This document shows, piece after piece, positions 1 to 13,799 of a DNA stretch of 64,000 nucleotides; the first letter of the stretch is position 1; each line of letters opens with the position of its first letter. Made by a program: the position numbers and the translations under genes. The DNA is from Alnus glutinosa (taxonomy: Eukaryota > Streptophyta > Magnoliopsida > Fagales > Betulaceae): positions 7,632,501 through 7,696,500 of the forward strand of contig NC_084894.1 of NCBI RefSeq assembly GCF_958979055.1. Reading direction: 5' to 3'. Below the pieces are notes generated by a model. That model saw nothing but the letters and a program-made list of their open reading frames with translations. It was not told the DNA's origin and made no database searches.

Positions 1-1798
1 ACAAGGATGGGGGGGTTTTGAGTATGAAAATAATTTTAAGAAAAATAACAAAGAAACAATTTAAAATATTAATCAAGTAAGAAAACATTGGTCTAAGTCA
101 ACTTCCACCGTCAGAATTTTACAACTGATCATCGATGCAAATATATATCAATTCATACTTGAATATTCACTGTTGGAACTATTTTCCTATCTCTCCTTAG
201 TCGTAGTTAATTAGAAGACAAGCGCTCTAATTAACCCTAACTACTAAACAACCTAAGACAAGCTCTAAAGGTTTAATTTAGTAGCAGCATTAAGAATTAG
301 AGAGATCGATGAAGCGAAACAACACAAGCACAAGCGGTTGCATTTAATTTCGTCGGATGTTCTTCCTAAGATTTAATAATCACTGAGAAGCAGCAAATCA
401 TTAAATCTTAGTTGCTTCACAGATTGGAGGGATCAAACAATTACGGATTTGATATCCATCCTAGCAATAGATTGCAACGAATAATAAACTAGTAGTACTC
501 CTAGCAATTAAACGAGACAATCATGGAATTAGGCAAAGAAGAACATCCGATACTCAAAGCATAAATCGAACAATAAAAACAAATTAGATCTCACAGTTTT
601 ATTCATTCCGAGGCTTCCGTTTCCTTCGACCAATTATGAAAGTTTAGCCACGCAGAGCCATGACTCAAAGAAGTTAGAGAAGAGGGGAGAAGATGGAAGA
701 TAGAAGATGTAAGGTAGAAGGTGTGTGTTGTGTGTCATGGTTCCCCCTTTTATACATGTTTCATCCCATATGCTAGAAACCTAGGAAATCTCTTAAAGAA
801 AGATATTGTAAATACTATCCTAAAATAACAATACACAAATCTACTAATTAAGGAAAATATTAAACATAAAATAAAGGCTAGGATAACTAGGAAGGTGATG
901 ATTTCAATGGGGACTTTTGTTGCCATATGCTTTATCGATTCTTTCCTTGTTTAAGTCCCCATAAATCAGCCAAGTATGGAGAGAAAATCAATTTGCCTTG
1001 TCATGGAAAGAGATGCTCCTTTCATGTTGTCTTCTTCCGCGTGGTCCCCACAAATCTCTTCTTTATTTCCTTTTGCTTTAACTTTTTATTTATTGCTTGG
1101 CTTGGCTGGAATTGATTGGATGATTATGAAAAGGCTCAAAGTAAAGAAATTTCCATATCTGAAAACTTCCTAAAATAAATCGCATCAGATCCACATCAGA
1201 ATGTCAACTTCAAGCCCGATTTCTACCTTGATTCATCCGGTATCTCTCAAAATGCAAAACATAAAAGTTGTATATCTTTTTCTTGGCGTTTCACAGCATC
1301 TTGAATCATCTCAATCGGAGCTTTTATGAGAGAGTTATGTCCATATTACGAACTGATATCAAATCTGTCCAAAATCGCCCAATTAGCTTTGTTTTGCATT
1401 TAATGCCTCAATTTGCATCCTAAATCAAAATATAAGAATAATGAGTACATTTAGGCATTAAATAAGTATAAGAGATTAAATATTAAGGGGAAAAATATAA
1501 CATTTTACATTCTCATCAATACCCATTTAATTTAGAGTTTGATTTTAAACTCAGATTATCTAAATTTGGTTAATTAAAGTTTTGATTGATGCTTATTATA
1601 TAATGTTTCAGTGATGTTGAATTATTGAGGGAAATTGATTGTTGAGCTATGTTCTGCCATTTTCATCAATCTTTCCAAGTTACCCATTTTTTACCAATCT
1701 TGATATTTTTTCTTGATTAATTGTTTGAGTATAACCTGTCAGGATTTTCATCAAGTCAAGATCCCATATAATTTGTGTAATTGATACCGAGGGCAGCA
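1..1798. other. Unresolved non-coding relic DNA
   Basis: No gene is supported here; reading frames are short and AT-rich. The stretch around 1205-1400 has the look of non-coding LTR-retrotransposon DNA, but I could not find paired termini or a target-site duplication, so this is only an impression. Confidence 0.3.
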
Positions 1799-4121
1799 AT
1801 GAATGCGGGCAATGATGAAGCTCTTGACCCTCCTCTTGGTTAGTTAAACAAAATAAAATTTGTTTGTATTGCATGATTTGTTAAACTATGTTAATTGTTT
1901 CCTCTTAACTTTGTTTTGTTCTTTATAATATAGATGGAAAGCAAATTGAATATGAGTTAGATGTGGATGATAATGAGAAAAATGATGGGCCATATAAGGT
2001 TGTTTTTGGGAATCAGATGGTTGAAGAACCGAATGTCAATATGATGTTTGATTCTGAAGAAGATGTTGTATCATATTACATGCAATATGCCAAGTAAGTA
2101 GGTTTTGGTGTGACAAGAAGAACCCATACAATTGGAGATAATGAAAATTTAAGATACTTCACTATTGCATGTGTTCGTGAGGGCAAGTCAAAAAGCAAAT
2201 CATCTAACATTGTTAGGCCAAAACCAATGGAAAAAAAAAATGGGGTGCAAAGCGAAGATTAATGCAAAATTATATTACGATAGAAGGTTTACATTGTCTA
2301 CTGTTGTGCTTGAACACATTCATGCAATAAGCCCAAGTAAGGTAAGATATTTTACATGCCATAAGAAGTTAGATACTCGTGTGAAAAGAAGGCTTGAAGT
2401 AATGGATAAAGCTGGAGTTCGTCCGAGCAAAAACTACAAAGCTCTTGTTATTGAAGCGGGTGGGTATGAGAATCTTTCATTTGGAAAGAAAGATTGTAAA
2501 AATTATATTAACAAAGCAAGGAATAAGTTGCTTGGAGAAAGAGACGTTGAAGCATTTTTTAAACATTTAATGAGAATGCAAAAAGAAAAAAATGATCGCT
2601 TCTTCTATGTCATAGACTTGGATGAAGAAAGTCATTTGAAAAAACGTGTTTTGTGCATACGCACAAAGTAGGGCAGCATATGAATCTTTTGGAGATGTCA
2701 TAACATTTGACACAACATACTTGACTAATAAATACAATATGTCATTTGCGCATTTTGTTAGAGTGAATCATCATGGTCAATCCATACTTTTTGGGTGTGG
2801 ATTACTATCAAATGAAAATACTGATACCTTTGTTGTGGTTGTTAAATACATGGTTGAAATGCATGTCAAACTAAGCTCCTAATGCAATTATAACTGATCA
2901 AGATGGAGTTATGCAAGCTGCAATTGGGATAGTATTTCCAAAAGTCAAACATAGATTTTGTTATGGCATATAATGAACAAAGTTCCGAAGAAACTTGAAT
3001 CATACTCTCAATATGAGAACTTTAAGGGTGTTCAATTAAATTGCGTATATGACTCTTTGACTTGCGATGAATTTGAAAAAAGATGGCAACAAGTAGTTGA
3101 GAGAGATAATCTTCAAAAAAATGCATGGTTGTGTCAGTTATATAGCAAGTAGCATCATTGGATACCGGCATATATGAAAGGTACATTTTGGGCCGGAATG
3201 GCCACTACACAACGAAGTGAGAGTATGAATGCCTTATTTGATGGTTATGTGGGGCCAAGTACTCCATTGAAGAAATTTGTTGGGGATTATGATAATGCCT
3301 TGATGAGAATGGTTGAGAACGAGTGTGTAGCTAATTTTGGTTCATTTAATAAAATGTTTTTACTTATAACTCTTCATTCTATTGAGCGTCAACTTCAAGG
3401 TATTTACACAAATGAAAAATTCAAAGAAGTTCAAGAGGAGTTTAGGGGATTCATGATGTATTTTCCATCCTTACTTAAATGCGAATGTGCAATTTCTACG
3501 TATGAAGTTATTGACCATGTAAGAGTTAATGATGACTTCACAAAAGAAGTATTGTGTTTGCTTTAATGATAATGAATGTGATGTTAAATGCACTTGTAGA
3601 TTGTCTGAATTTAGACGAGTCGTGTGCAGACATGCCTTTATTGTTCTTACCTTGATAAAAGGTGTGGAAGAGTTGCCATCAAAATATATTTTTGACCGAT
3701 GGAGGAAGGACTTGAAACGAAAGTATACATTCGTTAAAAGTAGTCATGACGATTTGAGTGGCAATACTAAAGCACAAAAATATGACAATTTGTGCAATGA
3801 TTTTTCTGAAGTAGCATTCATCACATCGGAAGACACTGAAACATATGAAGATAAAGACTTGTGTACGTAAGTTAAAGGAGAAATTACTTCACAATGGGTT
3901 AAGGGGTGAAAGCAGATTAAGTAGTGCACCTGCTCTTCATCTTCTAGGTGCATATTCCATTGGTAATGAAGCAATTGATAAGAGTTTTAAGAAATGTAAT
4001 AAGTTTCGGAGTCCTTTAGTTGCAAAAAAGTAAAGGGAGGCTACCATCAACATGCAAGCAATCTGTTGTAGAAAAGGTTGTTAAAAAGTTAAAATTAACG
4101 AATATGCAACAAAAGAAATGA
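1799..4121 (+). pseudogene. Broken FAR1-RELATED SEQUENCE / MULE-derived gene
   Basis: FAR1/FHY3-type proteins are transcription factors derived from Mutator-like transposases. A start at 1799 gives a short exon (1799-1838), a 95-bp GT..AG intron and a second exon from 1934 in matching phase. The order is that of the family: FAR1 DNA-binding domain (about 2040-2380), MULE transposase core (about 2640-3250, with FDTTYLTNKY, NHHGQSILFGCG, AIITDQD and TTQRSESMNALFDGYV), a SWIM zinc finger (CDVKCTC..VCRHAF, about 3580-3640), and a basic KGRLPS-like tail ending at 4119-4121. It is not functional as read. There is an in-frame TAA at 2095-2097, a TAG at 3150-3152, and frame changes near 2231-2240 (a ten-A run), 2640, 2872, 2962 and 3545. 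Whether it was a host FRS gene or a Far1-type MULE transposase is open; I saw no terminal inverted repeats. Confidence 0.9.
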
Positions 4122-5170
4122 CAAAACCAGGTTGCTTATTTCTTCTTGTCTTATTTGTATATCTTATTCTCAAAAGTAAGTGCCTATTTTTGAATTTTTC
4201 ATAGATTTTGTAACACTACTAATTGCTTGTTTTGTGCATATCTTAATGAAAGACTACTGAAACAACAAAAGAAGTTGAATAAATATAAATGAAGCCCAAG
4301 CAACATAAGAAGTTGAAGAAGTTTGAACTCAAGAAAGTATAGTTATTCAAGTACAATTTATCTTCTAAATGACGGTGAATATATAATAATTGATGCTTTG
4401 TACATGAAGTTTATGTTCTAAACTAAAAAAAAAAAATGCCAAAATATATATAGCAATATACAAACTCATAATTTTATGGTACCTGGAAACTCAATATAGA
4501 GCATCACATGAACCATATATATTTGTTACATTAACAAGCCTAATTTAAATAACCAATCAAGATTTTACATTTTACTTTTTACTGAATCTGAATGACATTG
4601 GTTTTTCAGTCCAAATGGCCACCTCAATAAAATTGGTTTTGATTTTGTAGTAATCTGTTGGTGCTGGGGAGGTTGCAGTGGTGGAGAGATAGAAGACTTG
4701 AAGTTATGGCACTTTGTAATTTGTATTCTTATTTTATTGGGTTGTGTTAATCGAAGGCTTCAAATTTGTATTCAATTGTCTAATTTTATTTTGTTTTTTC
4801 GTTATTTGGTTCGGATTTATATCCAATCCATACACATTATAGGATTACAACGCATCATTCTTTTTTTTTTATTTCAAAGCTTTCTCAAGCCCATCTCAAT
4901 CCACTTTTATCCCATTATTCGTGCAAGATAGGGGGGCAATTAAGCTCTATAAATAGCAAACATAGCTCCTATAGTGGGTATAGTATAGCAAACTCATCAA
5001 CTCTTCAGGGCAATCAAGAGCAGAAACCCATAAAAATCAAGCCCCAATTCTCCCATTTCTCCAATTCAAAAATCCCAACTTCAACAGAAACTCATAAAAA
5101 TCAAGCCCTAATTTGAAATAAGGGTAACCCAAAACACCCAAGAAGTTAATTCAAGCAACCGTTCATAATC
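4122..5170. other. Intergenic, nothing recognised
   Basis: AT-rich DNA with short homopolymers and no supported gene. Short frames in it lack any recognisable domain. Confidence 0.4.
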
Positions 5171-5217
5171 AAACCTATAACACCCCAAAATTTTATCAAT
5201 ATTTTTGGACCTAAAAG

Positions 5218-5221
<4 letters not shown>

Positions 5222-5266
<45 letters not shown>
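5222..5266. repeat. (TA)n microsatellite
   Basis: Pure alternating TA of about 45 bp near the left end of the outer LTR, followed by a short GAA run. Confidence 0.9.
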
Positions 5267-5270
<4 letters not shown>

Positions 5271-5974
5271 AAAGAAGAAGAAGAAGAAAATTTTATCTCT
5301 TTCAATTTATTATACAAAATTATTCTATGGGTTCTCTTTTACTCTTGTTAGTGTAGCCCATGATTTATAATGATCCTTATTTTTGTTTGCTGACCCAATT
5401 TGGCTAAGGCCATAAAAAGCCTATGAGATAAAACACTTATTATCCTTTGGCACCCATGTGACAATAAAATGAGAAGCCTGTTAAAAAAAAAAAGGGATCA
5501 ACTGGACGACGGCGTCGTTTTTTTAAAACCTCATATCTCTCTCACAGACTCCCTTACACGTTGCAGAGAAAGCTTTGCCACTTTTCCATTACAAGGCTGA
5601 AAACCATTGACACTTTGCTAAAGCCATCTGACCCTTTCGCCACATTTCAGTCCAAACAATTACACATTGAGCTCATGCATCGCCCTTTAAGCCACGATAG
5701 CTTCCTTCTTCCCCTATTTAATCACCATTCTCGCCATGCTTCAAGGCATCGGTAGAAATTCAAATCCTCAGCTCACTTTCGAAATCTCAACCCAGCAGGA
5801 ATCCCTTCTTCTCTGTTTTTTTTTTTTGTAAAAGCTTTTGTGATTGTTTTCTGGTGATTCGGAGTATTGTGGTTTTGAGAATTTTTCTGAATAAAATCAA
5901 ATGAGTTGTTGTTGAGTTTAAAGCTTAAATTTTGATGATGGGTTTCAGTTATTTTGGCTTTTGGGTACTAAGTT

Positions 5975-8874
5975 TGTAATATCCTTGACCTCTTTAAGGG
6001 ATAGAATAGTAATTTCTTTGAGTGAGAAACTAGGCATAGTGGATTGGTCTAGCAATAAGAATGGTTAAATATAAATATATATATATTAAATTAAAATTTT
6101 ATCAGATAATCAGTTTTGTATTTTTTTTTAAGTAAATCTGTAAATGCTTTTACTTTTATTAATATTATATCAATATTTATACCCAAACCCTAACCCTATA
6201 AATTTGTCCTTAAGTCAGCCCTCTTTTTCCTTTTCTCTTACAATCTGCCGCCTCACCCTTTTTCACCAAAGCATTTCCTTGACTCTCTCACTCTCTCTGT
6301 TGGGGACCACTGCAGGTAAGATTCTTGTACCTTTCTCCTCACTTTTCTTTCAAATAATCTTGACTAGTCGTACATTTCCAGCATGTGATTTTATTACTAC
6401 TCACTGACTTTGTCTTCTTGTTTCAACCTGTACCGGTACTCTTGTGCTTCAGTGAAGTTTTCTTATTTTTTTTACTTCTTGTACCTGTTATGGGCTGTGT
6501 ATCCTATATTATTTTTTCTATTGTTTATTACGTTTTCTCCTCTACGAACTGTGTCCTTTGGTAGATCTTCATTATTTTATTTGTTGTTGATGATGTTTCT
6601 TCCTTCAAGAATCTGACCTCCAACCTGCTTTTTCTTTATTCTTCCTATCTATTATTTATGGGATTTCCTTGTCAGGTCATTTCCCCCTTTGCATGTTGTT
6701 TATTCTTTTTTTTTCTTTTCTTTTTTCCTTTCTTTCCTTCTTGCTCCAGCCGTTCACACCATCTCCAAGGGTTTTATTTTTCTTCAATTTATTTCCCCAT
6801 TCCTTTGTTCCACGTGGGACCCTTGGTCTTTTGTTGCTTGATTTTTTTTTCTTCTCTTCTTGTTGTACGAGAAAGGCCCACCCACCTTTTCATGCACCTT
6901 GAACTTTTGCTTTCCATGTTTTGTCTCTTTATTATCTCTTTTCATGAGGTACTTATTAAGACCCTTATTGCACAAATTTTTCCCCTTTTCTTCTATCTGA
7001 ACCGGAATTTCTCAGAATGGTTGCTTGTGTTCTAGCCATTCTCCTGCTATGACTGTTCAGCTTTCCTTCCTAAAGCTTTTCAATTTTTTTTTTTCATTTT
7101 ATTTCTTTTCTTTTGCCTTTAGCTGTGGCTTGTGGATTTCCAAAATTTTCATGAGTCTATCTAATTTATTCCTTCTTTCACCATGTTGTACAGTAAAGTT
7201 GACACCCAATATTTATTAAAAAGTTTTACTTCTTTTCCCTTGCATAGCCATAATGTGTTGGAAATTGTTAGTTATTTCTTTTACTTTTATTTCTTTTCTC
7301 TCTATAACCTATTTTCTGAATTGATTAACCTCACCAAATTTCTTCGAATTTCATGACTCTAATAATATATATATGTTACCTATTTAATGGTATAAATATT
7401 ATTTCGTTAAGGTTGTTATACATATATTTTGGAAACCATTCTCAATATGCTAGCAAACCAAGCTGTAGATATGTTAGTATGTTGTCTAGTAGCGAGCTTA
7501 TGCTAATGGATTGTTTGAACCTGTACTCAGGTGATTAGCTAGCAACCAGATAATTTTAGTAGCTGCGTTCAGAGATGTAAGGGACCCTCTACCCCTTCTC
7601 AAATTGTTTATGTTGCATTACTTTAATTATTCCTTTATTTGCATAATTGCGATTTGATTGTTCTTGTTCTGTATCTCAACTTATTTTGTTTGCATGAAGG
7701 ATTTGTCTTAAATTGGTTTTGATATGAAAGTTATTTAGTGAAAATGATATTTTGAAAGTAGTGATTTTAAGAAAAACCTCGGTTCTAAAGGACTTTGCAA
7801 ATTTTAGAGAATTTATTATTTTACCCGAGATAGGAAATTACCCCTTTTAGAAGTGACGAAAAGAGAAGCGTAAAATTGTAAAACCCTCCAACACGTTGCC
7901 CCTAGATATACAAGAAAAAGAATGAGAAAGTTTTATGAGATAAATAAAGGAGAAATTTTTGAGATAAGGGCATGTGTATGGAGGAGACTATTTTGGCCCC
8001 AGAGTTATTGACAAAAATTCACAGAGGATAAGCTCGGTACCGTTGCTTGAGATGGAAGCGCACCCGCTGAAGAACGTTGAGAATGCGGTAATCCGTCTCT
8101 AGGTCATGCTAAGTGCACTTCAATTAATTAGTTGACGGGGCAGGCCTGCGGCCACAGTTACCTGCCATGGTCTCAGCAAAGACCGCGCAACCCTAAGTAC
8201 ACAGGGCGTAATTGTGTACATGGGCCCTATTATGAGAATTCAGTTTTAAGTATATTAGTATAAATTATATCTTTTGTATAAAAGAATGGGTTTTAACTTG
8301 GTTATTGAGAATTGAGTTGAAATTGATAAATGATATGATACAAGAAGTTTGGACGGTTTGTTTTAGATTCAATGTTTTGAGAGAGAATTTTAATAAGAAG
8401 GTTATCTTGTGTAAACAGTGATAAGTGATAATTATGCTTTGAACTGCGTCAGAAAATAAATTGTTTTGAGGTTTTAAAGAAAAGAATTTAACTCAACTGT
8501 TTTATGGTTGAGGATTTCCTTACTGAGCATTTCTCGCTCACCCTTATTTTGTTTTGTTTTTCAGGTTTTGAGTAGTGAGACCTAGGCGGCCGGAAATTGG
8601 GAATTTAGGCTAGCAGTAGGAGCATTGCATGCCTCTTTTGTTGTCTCTAGTGCATTTGCACGAACTTATGCCCTCGGGCTTTTATCTATGTTGTCAAACA
8701 TAACTGTTATTTTGAAAATCGTTTCCGCTTGAAATGAAGTTTATGAATTTGACCATTTTTGTTCGCTTTAGAAATCATGCATCCTAGTTTAAAGCTTGGC
8801 AAACCTTATGATTTTTGTGCCTCTGAGTTTGCGTATGGACGACCCTAACCTTATCCGGTTTTGGGGGCGTTACA
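5975..8874 (+). mobile_element. Solo LTR (2.9 kb), nested
   Basis: The element begins TGTAATATCC and ends GGGCGTTACA, so it has TG..CA ends with short imperfect inverted termini. It is flanked on both sides by AAGTT (5970-5974 and 8875-8879), the five-base duplication expected of LTR-retrotransposon integration. No coding capacity is seen; the apparent frames at 6144-7219 are pyrimidine-rich noise. A TATAAAT box near 6196 and a TTACTGAG..CTCACCC motif near 8521-8542 fit a transcribed LTR. It lies inside the outer LTR and is therefore the younger insertion. Confidence 0.75.
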
Positions 8875-8927
8875 AAGTTTCTTGTAATTATTATCTTTTA
8901 TTTTTTTCCCTTTGTTTTGGTTGGATG

Positions 8928-8954
8928 CCCCCCCCCCCCCCCCCCCCCCCCCCC
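8928..8954. repeat. Poly-C tract, 27 bases
   Basis: Uninterrupted run of C inside the outer LTR. Its length is likely to be unreliable in sequencing. Confidence 0.9.
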
Positions 8955-11900
8955 TTGTGTCTCTTTTCGTTCCCCTGCTTTCTTTCTTCCCTCTTCTTGT
9001 TCTTTTCCTTTTTCTTAGAGAGAGTTGAGATGAGGGAGGGATTGAGAAGCAGAGAAGGGAGGGGGAAGACCGGCCGAGAGAGGGAAGTGGGGAAGGGAGA
9101 AGACCCAGCCGGTGGGCAAGCCACCGGAATGGGCGGATGGTAACGCCGGGCCGACAGACCGCGGCCCCGTGCCGGCGACGCTACCGGAGGGCGTTTTTCG
9201 GCGACTTCTGGGTCCTCATAGATTAAGAAATTTGTTCCCTGTGAGTATTAATTTCTGGATTTTTGATTTTTAGGTTTAGGCTGGAAAATTTAGGAGGAGA
9301 ATTTTCTGATTTTCGGTGAAGAAGAGGGAGACTACCGGGTATTGAAATTTCTGAAAAATTTCCAGATTGTGTTCATGGTAGAGGAACCGATTGAGATGGA
9401 AAATTTCTGAGTTTTGTAGTCTTAATTTGGATTGTTAGGTGATTTAGATTCTAGTAAAATTCTAGGTTCTTATTGGTTCATATTGGTGTTTGATTGTGTG
9501 AAATCTTTTGGCTTGCTTTGTGGTATTTTAGAAAACTTGGTAAATTGCTAAAACTAACGTGTAAATACTATTTTGGTTCCAAAATATTCATTTTCTTTTG
9601 ATTTAGGATGCTTTCTAGTTTATCCTTAAAACTATTATATAGAATATGAGTGAGTGTCTTTTAATTGATGGGTACTAAAATTTCTGAGTTGTTTGTGTAG
9701 AAACTTTTTTTTAGAAATCGTAAGGGTGTGAGATTTTTGGCTTATTATTTGATTTGATTATGATAGTTTAATTGAAATTCTCCTCTGACTGTTTCCTTTC
9801 TTGAGAATAGGATTTGTTAAATATTCAATTTCAAATACATGCTTTTGTGAATAGTTTCAATATTGACTATGGAAGTCTGAGTTGGGTTATAGTATTGAGA
9901 CATTGTTGTGATAACTTGTATTATTCACTATCCACGTACAGTGTTACTCAACCTAAACAAAATGTTCTTAAACAAAATATTACTCCTTAATAGCACCAAA
10001 TAGAAGATACCCCACAAATAGTGGTATGTTTTCATGGTCTACTCATTATGTAAAGTTGCTATGAATGACCAATAAAGATTTAGTTTCCTCTTCCCTTAAA
10101 AATTTATTCAGTTGCTAATGACCAAATGGTTAATAATTTTGTTTCTATAATTCATGTCCGATTTGGTATTTTGGAAAAAGAAGAGTCAACTAAACAAAGG
10201 TGACGAAAAACTCTAGTAAAAATGATTATATTATTTACTGAAATTTAATTATATGTTGCTAAAAACATTTCTGCATAGACAAGCGATGCGATGACCCCAT
10301 GTGTGATAGATTAGAAATTTTAAATTGTATTTTGGATACATGACTCTACCTTAATGTCATATGCACCCAATTTGATCATTTCTCAAAGATATCCTCTAAT
10401 AACCTATTTTATTTTTGTGATCTAATCTAGGAAGGAGGTACTAGTGCAATCAAATAGCACCAGATAAAGGAACACAACTTTAAAATTTCGACGAAATTTT
10501 AAATAAAACACTTTTAAAAGGAAAACGTCGGGAATTTTTAAAAGACTCTTTTACTTGGATATTATTTGTTCTATGAAATAATTAATATGTTACCTATGAA
10601 CCACACGAATGAATGAGAAGACCATGGTATGAATGAAGATGATGATGAGATTATGATTCTCAAAATATATATATATTACATGTGCACTATATGAACAAGA
10701 TGATGAAACTATGATTCACTTACATGAATGTATGTTTTATATGCATCACATAAAGTTTAATCCCACGGCACCATAATGATGTGATCCGGATCTTATAATG
10801 ATAATGATGGGTAGCAAGGCAACCACACCAAAAGTGTGGGGCTATCGGCTAGGGGGTTCTCACCTAGGGAGCTTCCTAACCCGGCAGCTCTCTTCTGTGA
10901 CGACACGATGAGCCTATGGGTCCTTCGAGATCAGTCCTATGGACAAGCCTAACGTGCACCGCTCATGGTAAAAATGCGAAAGTGGGCCAGTGGTAGATAA
11001 AACTTACACATTATAAATGATGATTATATATGCACATTTCTTATTGATACTGATATTTCTATATGTGAACTCTAAAAATTTTAAATTTGTAAATTAAATT
11101 TTTATATTGTATCTTATGTTTTGTTGTGTTACTTACTGAGTTGTCGAACTCACCCCTTACTCTTACAATTCTTTTCAGATAGCGCTTCACATCATTATTC
11201 TCATAGCGGGCGTACCCATAGGGGTCGCTACCTATGATGATTCACAGTTCTGGCTCATTGATGCTGATCAATGGGTTTATGTTTATTTCGATAGCCTATG
11301 ATCATAGGGTTTAGTCAGGGATTTTTTTATTTTTTTTATTTTTTTATTTTTTTATTTATGTATAGTTAATAACACTGCAAGTCCGGACTACTTTGGAGGT
11401 AGAAGTTCCCCCCAAGCAACAGTACATAGACCGGGTTGATTTTTTGTATATGAACAGTGTTTTTTTTTTAGATCCCTGACTTATTTGTATTAACTGAAAT
11501 ATTACTAAAATATATATGAAATTATGAGTATTAATCTACATCTTGTGATTATTGCCCTTTTTCTTTAAATGAATTTGTGGATGATTTTATTTTTCTCAAG
11601 TTCACGTATTCCCTTATTTCCCAAAACGGGGCCTTGACAAAACCCACATCTAAAAATTGAAAAGAAATTCACAGCATGGGTGAAATTTTTGGTTTCCACC
11701 CTTAAGTTCCCAAAATCAAAGGTTATGTTTTGGAATCAAAGATGGATATCAAGAAAAAATTCCGTCACTGCCGAACTCAAAAATTGCCAATTGGGTTGGT
11801 CCAACCGAGAAAGAAATGGCCACCACTTTCCTTAATACACCGAAAGATCCCTAATATGGTCATCTCATTGGGCATACCACTTCCAGTTTTGCAAATCTAG

Positions 11901-12104
11901 TTATCGTCGAAGAACGTGGAAAAGATGGAATGAAATCCGGGCGTCCGATGGACACCCACTTGTTACAAACACTGACAGAACAACGACAAAGAGACAGGAG
12001 ACGTCGTAAAAGGGAGGAGATGTCCAACGGATTATCACAACACCACTTTACAGAAGAAATTTCCAATAGAGCCAAGCAGCTTATGTTCATCGGGTCTCTA
12101 GATC

Positions 12105-12225
<121 letters not shown>

Positions 12226-12762
12226 TGGAGAGAGTTGTGAAAATGGAGTGGGCTGACATCAGAACAAAGATAATTGAAACATCATATAATAAGCATGAAT
12301 CAAAACTTTAATCAACCAAATTTAGATAATTTGAGTGTAAAATCAAACTCTAAACTAAATGGGTATCTCAGAATTTTCTGGAAAAAGTCAGAAATCAACT
12401 ATATGCTCAACCATCACCGAAAATCAAACCAAAACAACCCATAAACTTATATTTAGCCAACATCAGAGCAAAGAATCCACATTTTTTTTATCAACAGTTT
12501 GTGAAATAGAAAATAAAAGAGAACTTTAGTTTTCTACCAAGTTTAGAAAAGGGGGAAAAACCTAGTTAAATAGAAATGGAGGTGTTGCGTAAGAAGCTAC
12601 AACACGCACCCTTAAAATGGCCAAGTGGGCAGCAAGGAGCTCCTTGCCCAGGTTTGTTCTACAACAAAAAATGATGAACAAAAACACAAAGCTCACAGGT
12701 GGGAGGCTTGAAATGGAGTGCGAGCTACGAGACCTAGAAATGCAGAGAAACCTAGAAGGTGA

Positions 12763-12798
<36 letters not shown>

Positions 12799-13771
12799 GA
12801 GAGAGACGAGATTTCATTACGTTTACTTCTGTTCAAATGTCGTGCCATTTTTCTCCTTTTCTTGTTGCTGCTATTTTCTCCGCAGGCAAATCAAGAAACA
12901 TCACGTCTATCATTTTGTCAGTGAAAAGCTGAAGCCCAGCGTCAAGTTTTATTTTTAAAAAAACCCAAGCCACGTCAGTTTGGAACGGTCTCTTTGGAAA
13001 ACATTGAGGGTCAGTAGCATTTCTCATTATAGATTAAGTTTCAGCTCTAGTTCATCTTTATCTTGGAAACATTGTAAGGCTATTTGGCCAATTGATTCAA
13101 GAAATAAACTGTCGAAGTTATGCTCCAAACTATTATCAGTTTGCTTGGGAGGTCTAGAGTACCTTGAATACCCTACTGTGCTCTTACTTTATTTTTAACT
13201 ATTGTCAATCATAGACAAATTAGGAAGAAGGATCATGCTTAGCTGTTAGTCCAACGTCCCATAACACGTTCTCAACCCAAGCCTATAACAACTTGTATTA
13301 GAGTCAACCACACATTGAGTATAAGATCGAACGCATCTCATCGAATATGAGATTGAATGGGTTGCAGCGTTATGGTCGAGTCATAAAGGGGGCGATCTAT
13401 ACTAACACACTAAAATTGAAGAACTTTTACTCAATTTGATTTTTTTTTTTTTTTTTTTTTCAGAAATAAAATTATAATATTTATTTGATATCAGTCGTTA
13501 AATTAGTGAGCAAGATTAAACAACCTTCATTAACCAATCAATCCCCTTAACCTTAAAGATCTGAAAAGTCATTCGTTCCTCTCAAATTGCTATTGGTCAC
13601 TTTCAATTATTGAATCTCTTTGAATCATGTGGTCCAGTAGTAAGATTGAGATTTCCTGAAATTTTATGTCCGACCTCGAATTCTGAGGTGCTTGGGCAAG
13701 TGGCCCTGCACCTCAAATTGTTCGAGAACCGGCTCAGACACATAAAAACCCGAGACCCCCTCCCTTATACT

Positions 13772-13799
13772 CTGGAATTCGAGCATGCTCGAATTCCAG
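13772..13799. repeat. Perfect 28-bp palindrome
   Basis: The half-site CTGGAATTCGAGCA is followed directly by its exact reverse complement, with GCATGC at the centre. It could form a cruciform, or could be the scar of a foldback insertion. Confidence 0.9.

Larger units (their letters stand above)
5176..11639. mobile_element. Probable outer solo LTR, interrupted by a second LTR
   Basis: The left border reads AAACC then TATAACACCCCAAAA. The right border reads GGGGCCTTGACA then AAACC, so the flanks (5171-5175 and 11640-11644) are identical five-base target duplications. The left end has TA where TG is expected, which weakens the call. If the nested 2.9-kb insertion and its duplicated AAGTT are removed, the element is about 3.6 kb without coding capacity, consistent with a solo LTR. 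A motif typical of plant LTR 3' halves, TTACTGAG followed by CTCACCCC, lies near 11134-11156. A poly-C run and a GC-rich stretch (about 9060-9200) also fall inside. No gag or pol is visible, so the lineage is not assigned. Confidence 0.5.

Noticed and set aside
6144..7219. Several Phe/Leu/Ser-rich frames
   Set aside because: Pyrimidine-rich LTR sequence; no homology, no conserved start context.
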